Below, in pieces: positions 37,125 to 49,334 of a stretch of DNA of 64,000 bases (position 1 is the first letter of the stretch; the number at the start of each line of letters is the position of its first letter). This DNA is from Metallyticus violacea. Taxonomy: Eukaryota > Arthropoda > Insecta > Mantodea > Metallyticidae. The stretch is from positions 171,850,501-171,914,500 of the forward strand of contig CM060833.1 in the NCBI GenBank assembly GCA_030762175.1, in the 5' to 3' direction. The translations under genes were made by a program, and so were the position numbers. Under the pieces are notes generated by a model. The model was not told the origin of the DNA, ran no database searches, and worked only from the letters and a program-made list of their open reading frames with translations.

Positions 37125-37275
37125 AGTGTTTTTGTTGACCGCTACAATGAAAAAGAAGTGCTTTGATTGGGTCAAAAAGTACGCTAATTAGTCAAATGAC
37201 CAGTGGGATCTGGTGGTGCTTTGTCATGAATCCAACAGTAGCAATACGTTTTCAGAGAAATAATGAAAAGCATAT
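37125..37275 (+). pseudogene. Tc1-like transposase fragment
   Basis: The plus-strand translation KKKCFDWVKKYAN (37147-37186) followed, after a stop, by 'SNDQWDLVVLCHESNSSN' (37193-37245) resembles the Tc1 segment 'RLxWAkkHxnWtxxqWxxVlfSDESkF'. In that segment the catalytic Asp is replaced here by His (CHES). No further downstream homology was found. It lies 0.5 kb after the NNxxExWH-type fragment. Confidence 0.5.
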
Positions 37276-38223
37276 TAGATGAACAATAATTTCCTGAAAC
37301 AGTGATCTTGGATGTATAACAAGCAAATGAATGGTAAACTTATGTAGGCATTTACAGAGATATTTTAAAAAATACCTCAAAAAGTTGATCTCAAATATAA
37401 ATTTAATTGAAACAAGGCATGCATTTTTCAGTTAAATTCTGGAGCGCACCATACCGTTAATATTCACAAATTCATCACAGCATGAATTGTTCAGTACTGA
37501 TGCTATAATGACCGGGAAACAGCCCATATTAAAGGCCAATTGAGAATTTTTGGTACATTATTAGGAACAAAATATGTGAAAGAAGTGATAAATCTTTTTT
37601 GCCTTTGTCAAAAATCTGCAATATCTATGTATATGTGTAATAATAACTTTAAATATTAGAACGGTGTGTGTGTGAAAGATACATCATAAGGATGTCACTT
37701 ATAATTTTCATAACAATGGTTGAAATAAAACTTGAGCATATGACATTATTGCCGTTTAAAAATAAGGTATACTGCTAATAAAGAATTAATTTTACATGAA
37801 AACCGCTGTGAAATATTTCATATCAATCATGCAGAGATACAAAGTTCATACTTTTTAATGTTATCGGAATCACAAAATTTATTTCAATGGTGCAGTTTGT
37901 GCCATCATTGTATACGGTGGAGTGATAGAATTTTACAGATAGAATAATTGATATAAGCATAAACAGAAAATAAAAGAAAGGAAGAAAAAGACAAATAAGT
38001 GTAAGGGAGATGAAATGGCGGCGTATAGAATCAACAAAATTTTAATATTAAGATTCGTTATGCATATATTGCGAAAATCTGTGAATTTTAAAAATTCGCG
38101 ATTGTTGTTATAGAGCTGTATATTTCTGTCTCAACATTCGTTATTCGTATAAATTAAAAATGAGCTTTAGCTTCACATGACAAAAGTAACTGTTTCACAA
38201 GTGACGGTAAGTGCAGAAATATC
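37276..38223. other. No recognised feature
   Basis: AT-rich sequence. No motif was seen on either strand. Confidence 0.55.
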
Positions 38224-38276
38224 GCCTGTGGTGCCTCAGTAGTAAAAACGAACATTAAACACCAATTAAAAAAAAT
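38224..38276 (+). mobile_element. SINE-A 3' tail fragment with A-rich end
   Basis: The sequence 'cgcctgtggtgcctcagtag' continues into 'taaaaacgaacattaaacaccaattaaaaaaa', an exact-order match to the SINE-A 3' end in plus orientation. The copy is 5'-truncated to about 50 bp, as expected of incomplete reverse transcription. Confidence 0.88.
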
Positions 38277-38325
38277 GCACAAGTACTGTAGATCTATAAA
38301 ATGTAAATATTACTTCCTAGGTTTG

Positions 38326-38396
38326 AATAATAATAATAATGTGTTATCATCATCATCATCATCATTATTGTTGTTGTTATCATCATTGTGCCTAAC
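38326..38396 (+). repeat. Compound AAT / CAT / ATT / GTT microsatellite
   Basis: AATAATAATAATAATAAT, then a 'gtgttat' spacer, then about six CAT units followed by ATTGTTGTTGTTATCATCATT. Confidence 0.9.
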
Positions 38397-41086
38397 AAAG
38401 TTTGTAGCTTATATCACTATGTTATGATGATGAAACATTTAATTTGTTAAGCCTAAAGAAAAGTTACTTTAACTATATTTTACGTTATTAATTTGGTGTA
38501 AAAGTTTACTTAATATTATTAATACAAAAACGCTTGTTTAGTGATATCAGTTCTGCAAAGTGCTGTCATCAGGTATATTAAGTAACATCGTTTAATGACG
38601 CTATTTAAATTCATAAACATATTCATTCATAAATCCATTCGAGTCCATTGCAAGGTAATGATGTGTGCTCATCTCAAGTTAGAATGCAAAACTTTCAAAG
38701 AGAAGTGCTTTGTCTTGCATTCACAAACTTTATACTGTGGTTGTAAAATTTAGATCATCATAAATTTTGGCCTCATAACAAGCCAGTCATTACCAACTTT
38801 GGCAAGGTAATTTGCCTGGTCATCAAACGTTCTCCTAACTGGCGCCAACCCCAAAACTGCAAACTTCCTTACAATTACCCGTTGCTCCAGATAATTAAGT
38901 GTTTTGGGCGAAGGTTTATATCGTATGCTTGAACTAATCAACTCATAACATATTTAATTTGCAGATATGTTAAGGAATTTAACTTATATAATACACGTAA
39001 GATGCAGTCGTATAGAGATTTTATATCGTTTATATATTCTAAATAGTGATAAGAGATTGTATGGGCTTATTAAAGTATTCAGAAAATGGTCAATGATGCA
39101 TTTTGATCACGAAAAACTCCCCCAACATTTTCAAAGAGTCTTTTTAGAAATGTAGATATTTAAAAAGGCCGCAGATATATTAGCGTGGGCACAGTGGAAC
39201 AAATTCTGAGATAATGAGGCAGTAAACTCTAAGAACGGTGGAACTACAAGAGTGCATTAGGTTTAAAATTGAAACAGTGATTTCCTATATGCTGGTGAAT
39301 AACTTCCATAACATGGAAAGGAATGTGCAGGCCTGCCTTGTTCATCACACATCTTATACATAATAACATTTTCTTGCCAAACGTCCCGTCAATTTATCTT
39401 AGAAAAATACAGCATTTAATTAGCCATCACATCTTATAGTTCGAGCTTGTTCCGCTATGTGGCAGTGATCCAAATTGATTCTCTAAGTTATGTGCATAAT
39501 AAACAAAGAACAGTATTTGAATTTCTGTCTGCAGTAAATGATACTATCGCACCATTTAGAGGAGATGGTGAATAAATCAGTCTGTATGCATATGAAGTTA
39601 CATTTGAACGACAGAATGCCCTTATTCGGGACGATCGGTGAATAACCACCAAACAATTCGCTGTTCAACTTGATATCTCTATTGGCAAGGCCAACACAAT
39701 AATTTCTAAAAGTTAGAATACACAAAGATTGTGCGAAGCTTAACTGCCGTTCTTACGACTCAGGGAATCATAATTTGTTGAGTTATTTGCTTACTACCAC
39801 AGATGAAACATGTATTCATCATTTGCCGCTCAAGAGGGGAGGGTCCATTTTAGCCCGGCTAACAATTGAATACGTAATTTATTAAATTAAATACATTTAA
39901 AAAAAGACATATTAGATTTTTCTTGATATGAGAGACTAAAATGTTGCATCTATTGCCTCAAGTTAGCAAATCCTTTGCTTTAAACTCCTTGTCAGCCGTC
40001 TTGGCGCGGCTGACGCGAAGCAGAGCTAAGGACTGAGATGCGCTCTAGAACTAGACGATGTAGAACCCCAAAAGAGCTTTAAAAATTAATTACCCTACAC
40101 ACGAACTATAGAAACTAGAATAGAGCGTTCAGAGTGTAAAGATTTAACTGTTACGAGAGTGTCTGCTATATAATAACTAGATACTAAATATTATAATAGG
40201 GAAAGATGTGGTTTTACAATACAATGCCCACTATGTCAATTCTTTTCGACTTAAGGTTTGTTGAGAAGAAAGAAATAACAGATGGAGGCAAGCCAAATCC
40301 TAATTTAAACCGCTTGATAAGTCGGACAAAAAGCGAAGCACATTTTAATAAAACATGGTGTGAAAATGATGCATGACTCTGTAACTGTAAGAAACATGCT
40401 CTTTGTTATGTTGACCTTTACCTCCTTTTTTCAACGGGGAAGAATGTTTGAACAATAAAAGAAATTTGTGAAGTAAATAGTTTGCACGTGCTCAAAATCG
40501 ACGAGGTATCTTGTATATACAAAAATAGAATTACAAAAATTCGAGAACTAGAATCAACCAAAACACACGCTCGCGCGCACGCACACACATTAAGCTGCTA
40601 TGTGTTAAGCAGTTTAATAAATGTCGTGTGTTTCTTGCAGAACTATAGTTACCATTTAGAGACCCAAAAGAGAACTTGGAATTAGACAAAGGAACAAATT
40701 AAATCGAAAACTTCTCCATAGAGAGCTTGGGAATAATGAAAAATTAACAAAAAATGGGGGAAAAAATTTAGTATTCAGAAAGATTTAATGAATGTATCAA
40801 CATTTTTATTCAATAAAAGCATACAAGATGCCAAATAAAACCATTTATAATATAATAGAAGACGCAGCTTAAAAATGTCAACTTTCATCCGTTGTGCTTA
40901 CATCGCAGCTGATGGCGTTCAAAAGATTTATCAAAGGTTCGGAACACTGCAAACTCCTTGGCTCAGCATGTGCTCTGTTTATTTAAAGAGTTTCAGATTG
41001 AGGAGACATCGGTTGATCAAACTAATGACAGATATTCAGAGATGGCTGGGGTGAATAAAGGACTGCAGCTTCTTCTTCTTCTTCTT
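38397..41086. other. No recognised gene
   Basis: AT-rich. An 8-bp perfect stem-loop (gtcagccg/cggctgac, loop of eight) lies at 39991-40014 in a small GC-richer patch. Frames below 81 codons have no recognised motif. Confidence 0.5.
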
Positions 41087-41708
41087 CTTACCCTTAGCCG
41101 GAGAAAAAATCACGAAGGAGCTATAGCTGCTAGTGCTCCAGCCCCGAGGGACAGCGGGGAGAGGCGAACTCCTCAGTCCCGAACGGGAGATACTTTTTCT
41201 ACGCTATCGCTCGTGAGTGGATCGGGACTGGAGTTGTAGCAGCTCCTAGCACCCCCCCCCCCCGAGAATTAATATGTTCAATTTTAACTCGAAATATACA
41301 TCTGAACTGGCCGTTTGTTGCGTGTATTAATTTTTGTTAAAGGCAATGTAACCTATGCGTTGTTCTCTGTAACTTTCTGGCTGCAATATGTTGCTCCTTG
41401 TTAAAAAACTGAATTTCTCACTTTTTACTACGAGTTTTCTTATTGGAATTCGCAATTAATTAATATATACACAGACTAACCTTAACGCTAACCTGGAATG
41501 AATTCTAGGAACTAGCGAATCCAGTGGTTTGCTGTGGCTCGCAACGGCTTGACAGCCTACGCTCTCCTCCCTTGCGTAAATGAGGCGACATCGGAGTCTC
41601 CCTCCCCTTTGCCTTTGGGATTGAGGAGTTCGGCTCTCTTCGCTGTCATTCGGGACTGGAGCTCTAACAGCTCGGAACTCCGAAAATTTCTCTGCGGGTA
41701 AGGGTAAG
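41087..41708. mobile_element. Foldback / long-TIR element, about 620 bp
   Basis: The left arm (41087-41190) and right arm (41611-41708) are imperfect inverted repeats of about 100 bp. Left-arm landmarks are 'cttacccttagccg', 'gtgctccagccccga', 'gacagcggggagag' and 'gaactcctcagtccc'. Each has its reverse complement in the right arm in reverse order ('gggattgaggagttc', 'ctcttcgctgtc', 'tcgggactggagctc', 'cgggtaagggtaag'). A third related segment at 41213-41250 ('atcgggactggagttgtagcagctcc') is a direct repeat of the right arm, making a smaller hairpin with 41114-41140. The 93- and 66-codon frames here are produced by the arms. No transposase was seen. This is a MITE- or foldback-like structure, and the family is unknown to me. 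Confidence 0.75.
41262..41274 (+). repeat. Poly-C run
   Basis: About 13 Cs immediately after the inner hairpin of the foldback element. Confidence 0.9.
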
Positions 41709-43684
41709 TGTTATTCTTGCTACGTATCAACAGTATTGTTTGTGCATTGTTAGACACAATTAAACTTGATGCTGAAACACTCGGTTGTCAGTGGTGCAAA
41801 TATTTTCTTATTGGCTACTTGCATTACTCATGTTACATACAGTAGTCCCTAAAGGAAATTACAGTTTAAACTTTAACAGGGACTAGTTTTTATTGAGAAA
41901 ATCATATTAGTGAATAATGAAATAATCTTAAGGGTTGCTAGTCGCTATAATTGCCTTATTATGCATTTTAATTGTTTGCAATATATGCACAAGTTAATCT
42001 CTGTACATTGCAGCAGTTTCAATGCAAAGAGGCGCAATGGCGTAAGCATTCCTGTCAGTGTTGTAAAACACCGTTAAGAAAATTCATTGAAAAGTGGCGA
42101 CATGTTACCATGCAACTTTTTATTAATGGAATATGAAAATAGTAACCAGAATTAAAAATTAAATACATTTCTTAAACTGTTTGTAGTCCATGCACTGCGG
42201 AGTGACACATTCATATTTATTTATGTCGCAATAGAAATAAAGGGGAACGCATTTCTAGATTCCTAACTTTAATTCCAACATGTTCCAACCCGCTGGATGT
42301 ACTGGAGTTGAACTAACATCATAAATAAAAGTTCTTACTAGTTATTATTCTGAGCAGACAAGAATAGGACGCTGAGGCTAGAATCTGTTCAAGAGGATTT
42401 CAAGACTTTGAATTTACTTTCCTACTGAATTTATTCTTTTCAGTGCTACCTCAGACTGAAACTTAAATAATGTTCTACAAACCAATGTAGATTATGTAAT
42501 GGTGTGTAAAGGTTGAAGAGTTCAAAAAATTCTTGACTGACAACGTTAAGAACTTTTACGTTTTGGAAAAAGCGCTAAGATAGATATTCTTCAGAATCGA
42601 AGGGAAATGCACTTCAAACGACTTTCGGATGGTATTGATTATAAAACATCACATCAAAGACTCTACTGTGATACAATTAAACGGCATATAATCAACCGAT
42701 TTTTCCTAAATTAATAAGGTGGTTTTTTATTTATTTATTATTTTTAATCTGTTTTAGATTTTGATTCGTTTGAAGAGTACGTGCAATATTTTCCCAAATA
42801 TTTATTTCAGTCACTAATAAAATGATATGATTATTACTTCAGTTCTATGGTACTTTAAACCGAGTTATCAGCCATCTACAAGTCCTCATAACTCAAGAAG
42901 ACTTCTATATTAGAACTTTAGGAATATCTAACTTGTTCGGGTAGTCTTACCTTAAGTTATTACATTGCTTTGACTCTGACAATCCCTGCTATTAGTACCT
43001 CTGTCGAAAGCAATGAAAAAAATAAAAACTTAACGTAAAAATACAAAAGTGAAGAGAAGTTCTCTAAATTATTATTTATTTATATTAGAAGATTCTTTTG
43101 ACAAACATAAAAACTAATATGAATTTACACGACAAAAGTAATAGGTATTTTAGCCGTCAAAAATCGACATTTAGACCTCACAAGCTCTAGGAACCATGAG
43201 CAAGAGGGCGAAAATAATGATATATGTAAGTTTTTAATAATGTATGAGTCTGTATTTAGTTTTCTACTAATTATTCCTTTATAGTGTCCATCTCTATCGG
43301 GTTTTGCATGCGCATAATTTACAAGTAGTAATTTTAAAAATTCAGTGACTTAGAAAAATACAAGTCCAATGTTATATGCAAAAGGAAACTAGCACATTGG
43401 CAAAAGTCACGCTACCTCATAGCCGAAGATGAAAAGGCGACGCACCACAAATATTTCTTTTTAAAAAATAATCCAAGGTAGTAGTACTACAGCCGCATGG
43501 CCGCAATTTACTGTGACTCAGAAGATATTTTGTCTTTTAGTGAAACATCTAGCTCCAAAGTAGAATTGAGTGGGTTGCGTACCGGGAGAAGCCTATTGTA
43601 AATTATAACTCGTGTACAGGCTTGTAGTTAGTTGAGAGGGACTCCGTGGGGGAGTAGTTGTGATTTTCGATGCTTGTACTAATT
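41709..43684. other. No recognised gene
   Basis: AT-rich sequence without frames longer than about 60 codons. Nothing was recognised. Confidence 0.6.
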
Positions 43685-43990
43685 GTTGTTCGTGTTATAC
43701 CATTACATAAACATCGTCTTGAAGAACGGGTTTTATGTACGTTACGTATCTAAAAATGCAATCGTGTTCCAGGTTCTACTCACCAACTTGTTAAAAGGAA
43801 AATGGGCGATAGACTTTCTCAATGACAAGAAACGTGTTTCGAACCACCATGTTCTTACGAAGAAGTTGCATGAAATGCAGACATTTTCTACGTAGGTTCC
43901 GGCAATGTAGTACCACTGAGAGACATCATTTTCACATTTCTTATATTACAAGTTAGTGTTATTATTATCAGTTTTAAATATAGTAGCATT
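43685..43990 (+). repeat. Dispersed repeat R2, copy 2
   Basis: Homologous to 2610-2935 (see that entry for shared blocks). This copy keeps a 70-codon frame (43683-43895), but copy 1 does not preserve it, so conserved coding is not supported. Confidence 0.7.
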
Positions 43991-46499
43991 TTACGCTTTC
44001 AGTAAAAACAGAAATTAAAATATAAACTTTCTTGAAGAAGGGATTCCAGCCTATTCATTCTCATAAGCTCTTCACGATAACGAGAAGCCATACACACGAG
44101 AAGATATCACTGAATTTCGACTACCCTTCACCCACTCAACAACGCGGATTTTGCATCTTCTGATTTCCATTTCATCGCCCCTCTAAAAGATGCTGTTCCC
44201 GTTTATTATTATTATCTTTTTTTATTTGAAGTTAGATTGAATTCAATTTTAATTTTAATTTTTGGATGAGGATGTCAACCAAGCGTTTACAAGCCGGAAT
44301 TTATTTACTGTTGTATACTTTGCAGGAGGTTTAGTAATGTGTGCCACAATGCGAAGATAGCTGAGAGACAGATCTCCAGAATCTCTTGACATCTGGGAGG
44401 GGCAAAGCAATTGAACTGCAAGATGATATTATGGGAAAAATAAAGAAACAAATCAGTGAACTTAAACTGAAATCGCGGATTGGGGAAAAGTGTGTTCCAT
44501 TCCGTATTGAACGCCCCCAAAGTTCGCTTTAGGAAGCACACACTTTAATTTACTTTCAACATCAAACACTGTCTAATGAGCTAAATGCATAAAAAACGTT
44601 TGGTAAAACAAAGCAATACAATGATCGAAGAGAGAGTGTCTAATTAACTTTTTGAAGCATATAACAACCTGACATTTGCTCGCGTCAGTGATTTAACTTC
44701 AAGAGATGTGAAATAGCCTTCAATGGCTATCGTCTGGTAATTCACAGACCTAATTTAGTGGCATAGGCCGCCTTGCCTGAGTCAAACTTTTTCTTTTCAG
44801 AATTAGAAAGAGAATTTGACGGTATAACAGAAGAGCAGACATTAGATATGTGTACGCTATACTTTTTTATTTACACAGAAGGCTAGGTGTTTTCCTGTCC
44901 TTTATTTCGCGATGTTTTAAATGCAGTTTTAGAGAGGGACAATTAGAGGACAAAAATTATAAAGTATAGTAGGAAAAGAAAAAATTAAAAGGACAGTATA
45001 TTTAGACAAAAAAGCGGCCCATATAAACCCATTTATTATTTCTCTGTGGGATTGTAGTGCCTTATTAGGACGGGGGAGAACATTGGTACATCAGCCGTGT
45101 TCAAAGGCTGTACGTTTTTTGCCTGCTTTCCCAGTGGGGATATCACGAAAATGAAGGGGTTTGATGAGGGAGACACCTAGCGACAAGGATCCACGGCGGT
45201 GAGACCCGGTTTAGATGGGCAGATTATGCTTGCAGATAAAACACTCTACGCCAATTGGAGTCCCCTCTCTAAGTAGTAGAGTACCTCTGAAGGATCACTT
45301 CCATACCAGAAGATTTTCTAAAGCGTAAGCCACCGTCACATCGCACACAGCACCACCAACTCACCTTGCTTTACCTTTCGATCCTGTAACTGTAACAACA
45401 GAATAAAAGTGGATGAAATGAGAGAGCGAAAAGTATGTGAAATGGTGGGTTACATCCCAACGTTGCCGCCTAGCTACCTGCTCGGTAAGAATTGTTGAGT
45501 CTGTGTTTGTCATCCGATCACTTTGTTACCATTTGAAAGGTACCAACAGGTACATTGTGTTTCAGTTAACCATTTATCGGTCACATGCGCGAGTCACGGC
45601 AGCAGTCGACCAACCATTTTATCGATCCATAATATCTCCATATACAAAACGCACGTACATGTAAGCTTGCTTATAATCTTATTTTTCTGTTATAATGACC
45701 AATAAGAGATTTTAGTAGCGGATGTTCAAAATGGTATTTTTATGAGTTCAGATATTCAAGACAAGTGATGTTAAAATTAAAATTCACAAGCAAAAGTTCT
45801 GCCTCCAAAAAGTTTCAAGTTTGTGCTCTTTTATTGTCTTTCAGTTCAACTGTAAGAGCTTCTTTAGATCATCCAAAGAATCATGGCAGTGGGGCCATAG
45901 CATTCAAATTAACTACAAGAGATAAGTCACTAGTTGCAACTATTTTTTTTCTCGCGAGAAAAGGATACTACAAAAAATCTAAAATATAAGGTTGAAAGTG
46001 TATGGAATGTACATTCGAATGAAGTCATCAGATGATGTATGTGAGTAGAGCTGTGCTCCCAACACGCCCCGAAGTTGAGTTGGTGAGCGAAAATGGTCAG
46101 GAATGCAGGTCACGAAGATTAAACAGAGTGCGTATGAAAAAATACATTTCTACGCGGCAGAAATGCACGAGAATGCTACAGAGAGAACTACGTGAAGCAT
46201 AGTGTGAGTGACCTGCTCTATCGACATTGGCGAGATGGACAGAGGCCTTCATTGTGCTCGTAGTGGGAGTCCTTTGTTCGCGGTAAAGGCTGTACTGGTG
46301 ATGGTGATGGAATAGTGCTTACGCGAAGGTAGGTAATGGACACTTGTGGAGTTAGAACGAACAGGAATTTCCGCATAAACAGTGCACCTAATTTTACGGG
46401 AGGATCTGAACACACGGGAAAAGTGTGAAAAGTAAAAACCACGTCGATTAAGTGAGGTACAGAAGTGAAGTAGCTACGAAACATGTCGCATCAATCTGG
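43991..46499. other. No recognised gene; possible 5' part of mariner relic
   Basis: The patch 45040-45330 is GC-richer than its flanks but has no motif. The last 400 bp (46100-46499) may be the badly decayed N-terminal part of the mariner transposase that is recognisable from 46500 onward, but I cannot align it residue by residue. Confidence 0.4.
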
Positions 46500-47130
46500 C
46501 GAGATTTCAGGAAGAAAGGGGTGCCATGTTGAATCGCATGTGGGCAAGTGCGTATGGACCAGAACTTAAACTACAGTTCAATGAAAGATGTCACCCTGAT
46601 TCAAACTCAAGTTTCGTCAAACTCCTTCACCAACAAAAGTCATGGTCATTCTGGCGTATGGCAGTCAAGGTTTGTTTCTTTGTCATCCAGTGCCTGAGTG
46701 GACCATTGTGAATGCCCAATAATACAAGTATTTTAGGTATCACAATTGCGCTGTGCCGTATGTACCAAACGGCCAGAACTTTTAAATAACGCCATTATTC
46801 TCAACGATACTCCACAGCTCACACAGCCGACAGTGTCAAGAGTCTCTTACAGCGGTGGGAATGAGAAGTTCTTTCACGCCCGGAACTCAGTCTCTGTGAT
46901 TATGACCTTGTCCCTAAAGTTAAGCAGCCATAGCGTGGGAAACGTTTCACTAACAAAGCGGACATTTTGACAACATTTCGACGCGAAGTGACTAACGTTA
47001 GCAATTCACATGCAGCAAATGATATTCAGCCCCTTCCCCATTGCTGGCAATTAACCGTCCATGTTCTCGGAGACTACTTCGAAGGCATCGTGGGAGACCC
47101 ATCCTGTGTCGGATTTGCCACCCTGTAAAA
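46500..47130 (+). pseudogene. Mariner transposase relic, C-terminal two thirds
   Basis: This is the clearest transposase relic in the window. Plus-strand frames read 'WASAYGPELKLQ' (46541-46576; compare 'W..aYxPELKrQS'). A frame change gives 'SHGHSGVWQSR' (from 'kVMvIxAYDxxG'), then 'LRCAVCTKRPELLNNAIIL' (46750-46804), matching 'VRrAvrxKRPxLlxnaIIL' just before the second catalytic Asp. That Asp region reads LNDTPQLTQP in place of HDNARPHTA. Next comes a 'SYSGGNEKFFH' stretch (from 'rWxWExLxHPxYSPDLSPCDYD'), where the third catalytic Asp is lost by frameshift. 'SLKLSSHSVG', 'AANDIQPLPH' and 'LGDYFEGIVGDP' (about 47072-47105) complete the typical C-terminus. Several frameshifts make it non-functional. 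Inverted repeats were not located. Confidence 0.82.
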
Positions 47131-48196
47131 GCAGTTGTATGTAACTTTTGCTCATGCCATAGTAAACCAGGTTGTTTGTGTTTTGCTTCTTTCTTATGAG
47201 GGCCAGCCTTCCGTTGGTGGCACCTCTCGACAGTAAATACTACGTACTTTCAATCATATTTCTCAGATTTTTTGTATTGTCCCTTGTTCGCGCGAAAAGA
47301 AATAATAGTTGCCATGACTTATGATTATCACTCGTATATTGTATCTCATTGTGGGATAATTGAAAAAAAAATATAAATATAAATATAAATATGCGCTTGC
47401 GCTACCTCTCGCACTTTGCATTATGTTGTTACAACATGAATCCTTTTATTCGCCTTGTAGCTATGGAACTTCACAAATCAGTTTTTCATATTGTAGGGGA
47501 ACATGAGAAATTAGACGCGGATTTTCTGTGCTTCAGTGCCTATAATTTTGCTGAACATGAAAATGAAAACAGGCTCGTAGTCGAAAATTGCTAACAGCTA
47601 ATTAGCAATATTCTGGAAAATTCAATTACAGAAATTCACACATAAGACTTGCGTTGTAATTTTGGGACTATAACTAAACTGTAAGGCTTTGCTTTTAGCA
47701 ATTTAGCAGCTCTAGGGAGTTAGCTTTTTGAAATGGCTTTCTCCTGTTTACGCGGCGTTAACACTCAGATATTTCTATAGTGTTATCAAGTTTTTATCGT
47801 TAATCGATCCTGTTTTCTGAAATCTAAGACAAGTTTTCTTAGGAACCCCTAATATCATAAAATGCCTCTACAAATTGCCTGCAGACTGTTCTACAAGATT
47901 TCATTTTCACAAACTGAGACAATGCAATATTTGCAGGGTGCCATTTCAATACATTAACTTTATTTCACACACAATAATACAATAATTGTACATAAGTAAC
48001 ATTTTTCGCCATGTAATTAAACGTCAACTGACTTTGTTTTAGAACTGACATGGTACATGAAATATGACGATTAGAAATTGATAAAGCCAGGAATTTGGTT
48101 GGTCGATCGCTTAGCGGTTCGCGGGGATTGTAACAAATTTTTATGGGGTGTGGGTTTGAGGGGGGAGTGATATGATTGTAGATTTATTGTTTTGAT
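47131..48196. other. Probable internal leader of truncated LTR element plus unassigned DNA
   Basis: On the minus strand this lies immediately downstream of the PBS at 48197-48214, so its right part would be retrotransposon leader sequence. No gag or pol motif is visible in it, so the element is truncated within about 1 kb. A short AAATAT tandem array lies at 47368-47392. Confidence 0.4.
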
Positions 48197-48214
48197 GTCC
48201 CACGTTGGGCGCCA
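48197..48214 (-). other. Retrotransposon primer-binding site
   Basis: On the minus strand this reads TGGCGCCCAACGTGGGAC, a perfect-looking tRNA 3'-end complement beginning with TGG. It is a form common at gypsy-like LTR elements and starts three bases after the proposed LTR end (48218). Such placement is diagnostic of an LTR-PBS junction. Confidence 0.75.
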
Positions 48215-48217
48215 ATT

Positions 48218-49334
48218 TGCAACAAATTTAAAGGGTTAAGGAAGGGTTGATTGATTTCTTGATTTTATGGAGATTGGTTCTGATGAATTGAACTTTGGAT
48301 TAATTAATTAGGAATGGATTAAGTAATGCGGGCCGCTAATACAAGGGCCACCCTCCTTTGATGATTTTAGTCTTGAAGATGTCTCGGCTCTAGTTTTCGT
48401 AATTACTCCTGGTTGTAGGAATAGCTGCCATTCCATGTAAATGTGCTGGATGTTCTGGCATTTATACAAAGGGGAAGACGGTGGCGGATAGCTGGGATGA
48501 TAGAAGACACTTCAGGAATTAAATTGTAACTACAGTTAATCTTGATTGACTACGTGCATCACCGCGTGTCAAATTGTTGTCTCATTTATCTTAGCAACTG
48601 AAATGTTCACACCAATATCGAAAGTCACGTTATATATATTGCAACTGTGATAGAGACTCGTAACTGCAAAATTGAGCTCGCGTACTCTATTCTTGCGTGT
48701 GGCCTTTGTCTAAAATGTATTCTCATTAATATAGTTTTCTATACACGAAAGTTCACTCAAACGCTGCATTTTATGATTAACACTCACTGAAAGTTGTCAC
48801 TCTTCACACAGTACTTTACATAGGCTCGAATTTTATATTTGAGAATGACGCATCCTGCCTCCTCCGAATCTAAGCTTCAAGTGTCAAGTTACGCGTCCTG
48901 CTCCTTCCGAATCTAAGCTCCAAGTGTGTCACTGAGACCTCAAATTGCTCTTTATACTGCTTTTAAATTCTAGCATTTGAGATGCTACAATAATCTGTCA
49001 AAATTTTCTAATAGAAGTTTCGAGAACTTTTTCCGGAATCCCCTACTGTTATTGGCTGAGGAGCTTTACAGACAGTCTTTCTGCTTTGCTCTTAAAACGA
49101 ATCTTACGCAAAAGTCTGTCCATTCGCTGCTTTTTATATCCCGGACGGTTTGTCCGCTCTTTAAATGTTACGAGCTTTTTCACCCATGCTTGTGTGACTT
49201 TCCCCACGCGACAGTTTCTTTAAAATTTTGTCCTTTTAAACGCCCAAACAAAGAAAAGCTTCTGGGCTGGGTACAAAAGAAGAACTTTGAAGAGACCCCT
49301 CTTTCTTTGCTAAAACTTTCCCCAAAACATAACA
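48218..49334 (-). mobile_element. LTR of a truncated gypsy-like retrotransposon
   Basis: The minus-strand LTR starts at 49334 (TGTTATGTTTTGGGG) and ends at 48218 (TTTGTTGCA), giving TG...CA ends, followed by three bases and the PBS. A TATA box, 'ggatataaaaagcagc', lies near 49128-49143, about 200 bp into the LTR as expected of U3. The start of the LTR is less certain than its PBS-side end; 'tgtagcatctc' at 48990 is an alternative that would give a 770-bp LTR. No second LTR or internal genes were found. The plus-strand 132-codon frame at 48977-49375 falls inside the LTR and is a chance frame. Confidence 0.55.

Noticed and set aside
38750..38941. 63-codon minus frame with a vaguely Helitron-helicase-like 'LNYLEQRVIVRKFAV' segment
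   Set aside because: The similarity is limited to one short stretch, with no neighbouring Rep/helicase motifs. It is too weak to name.
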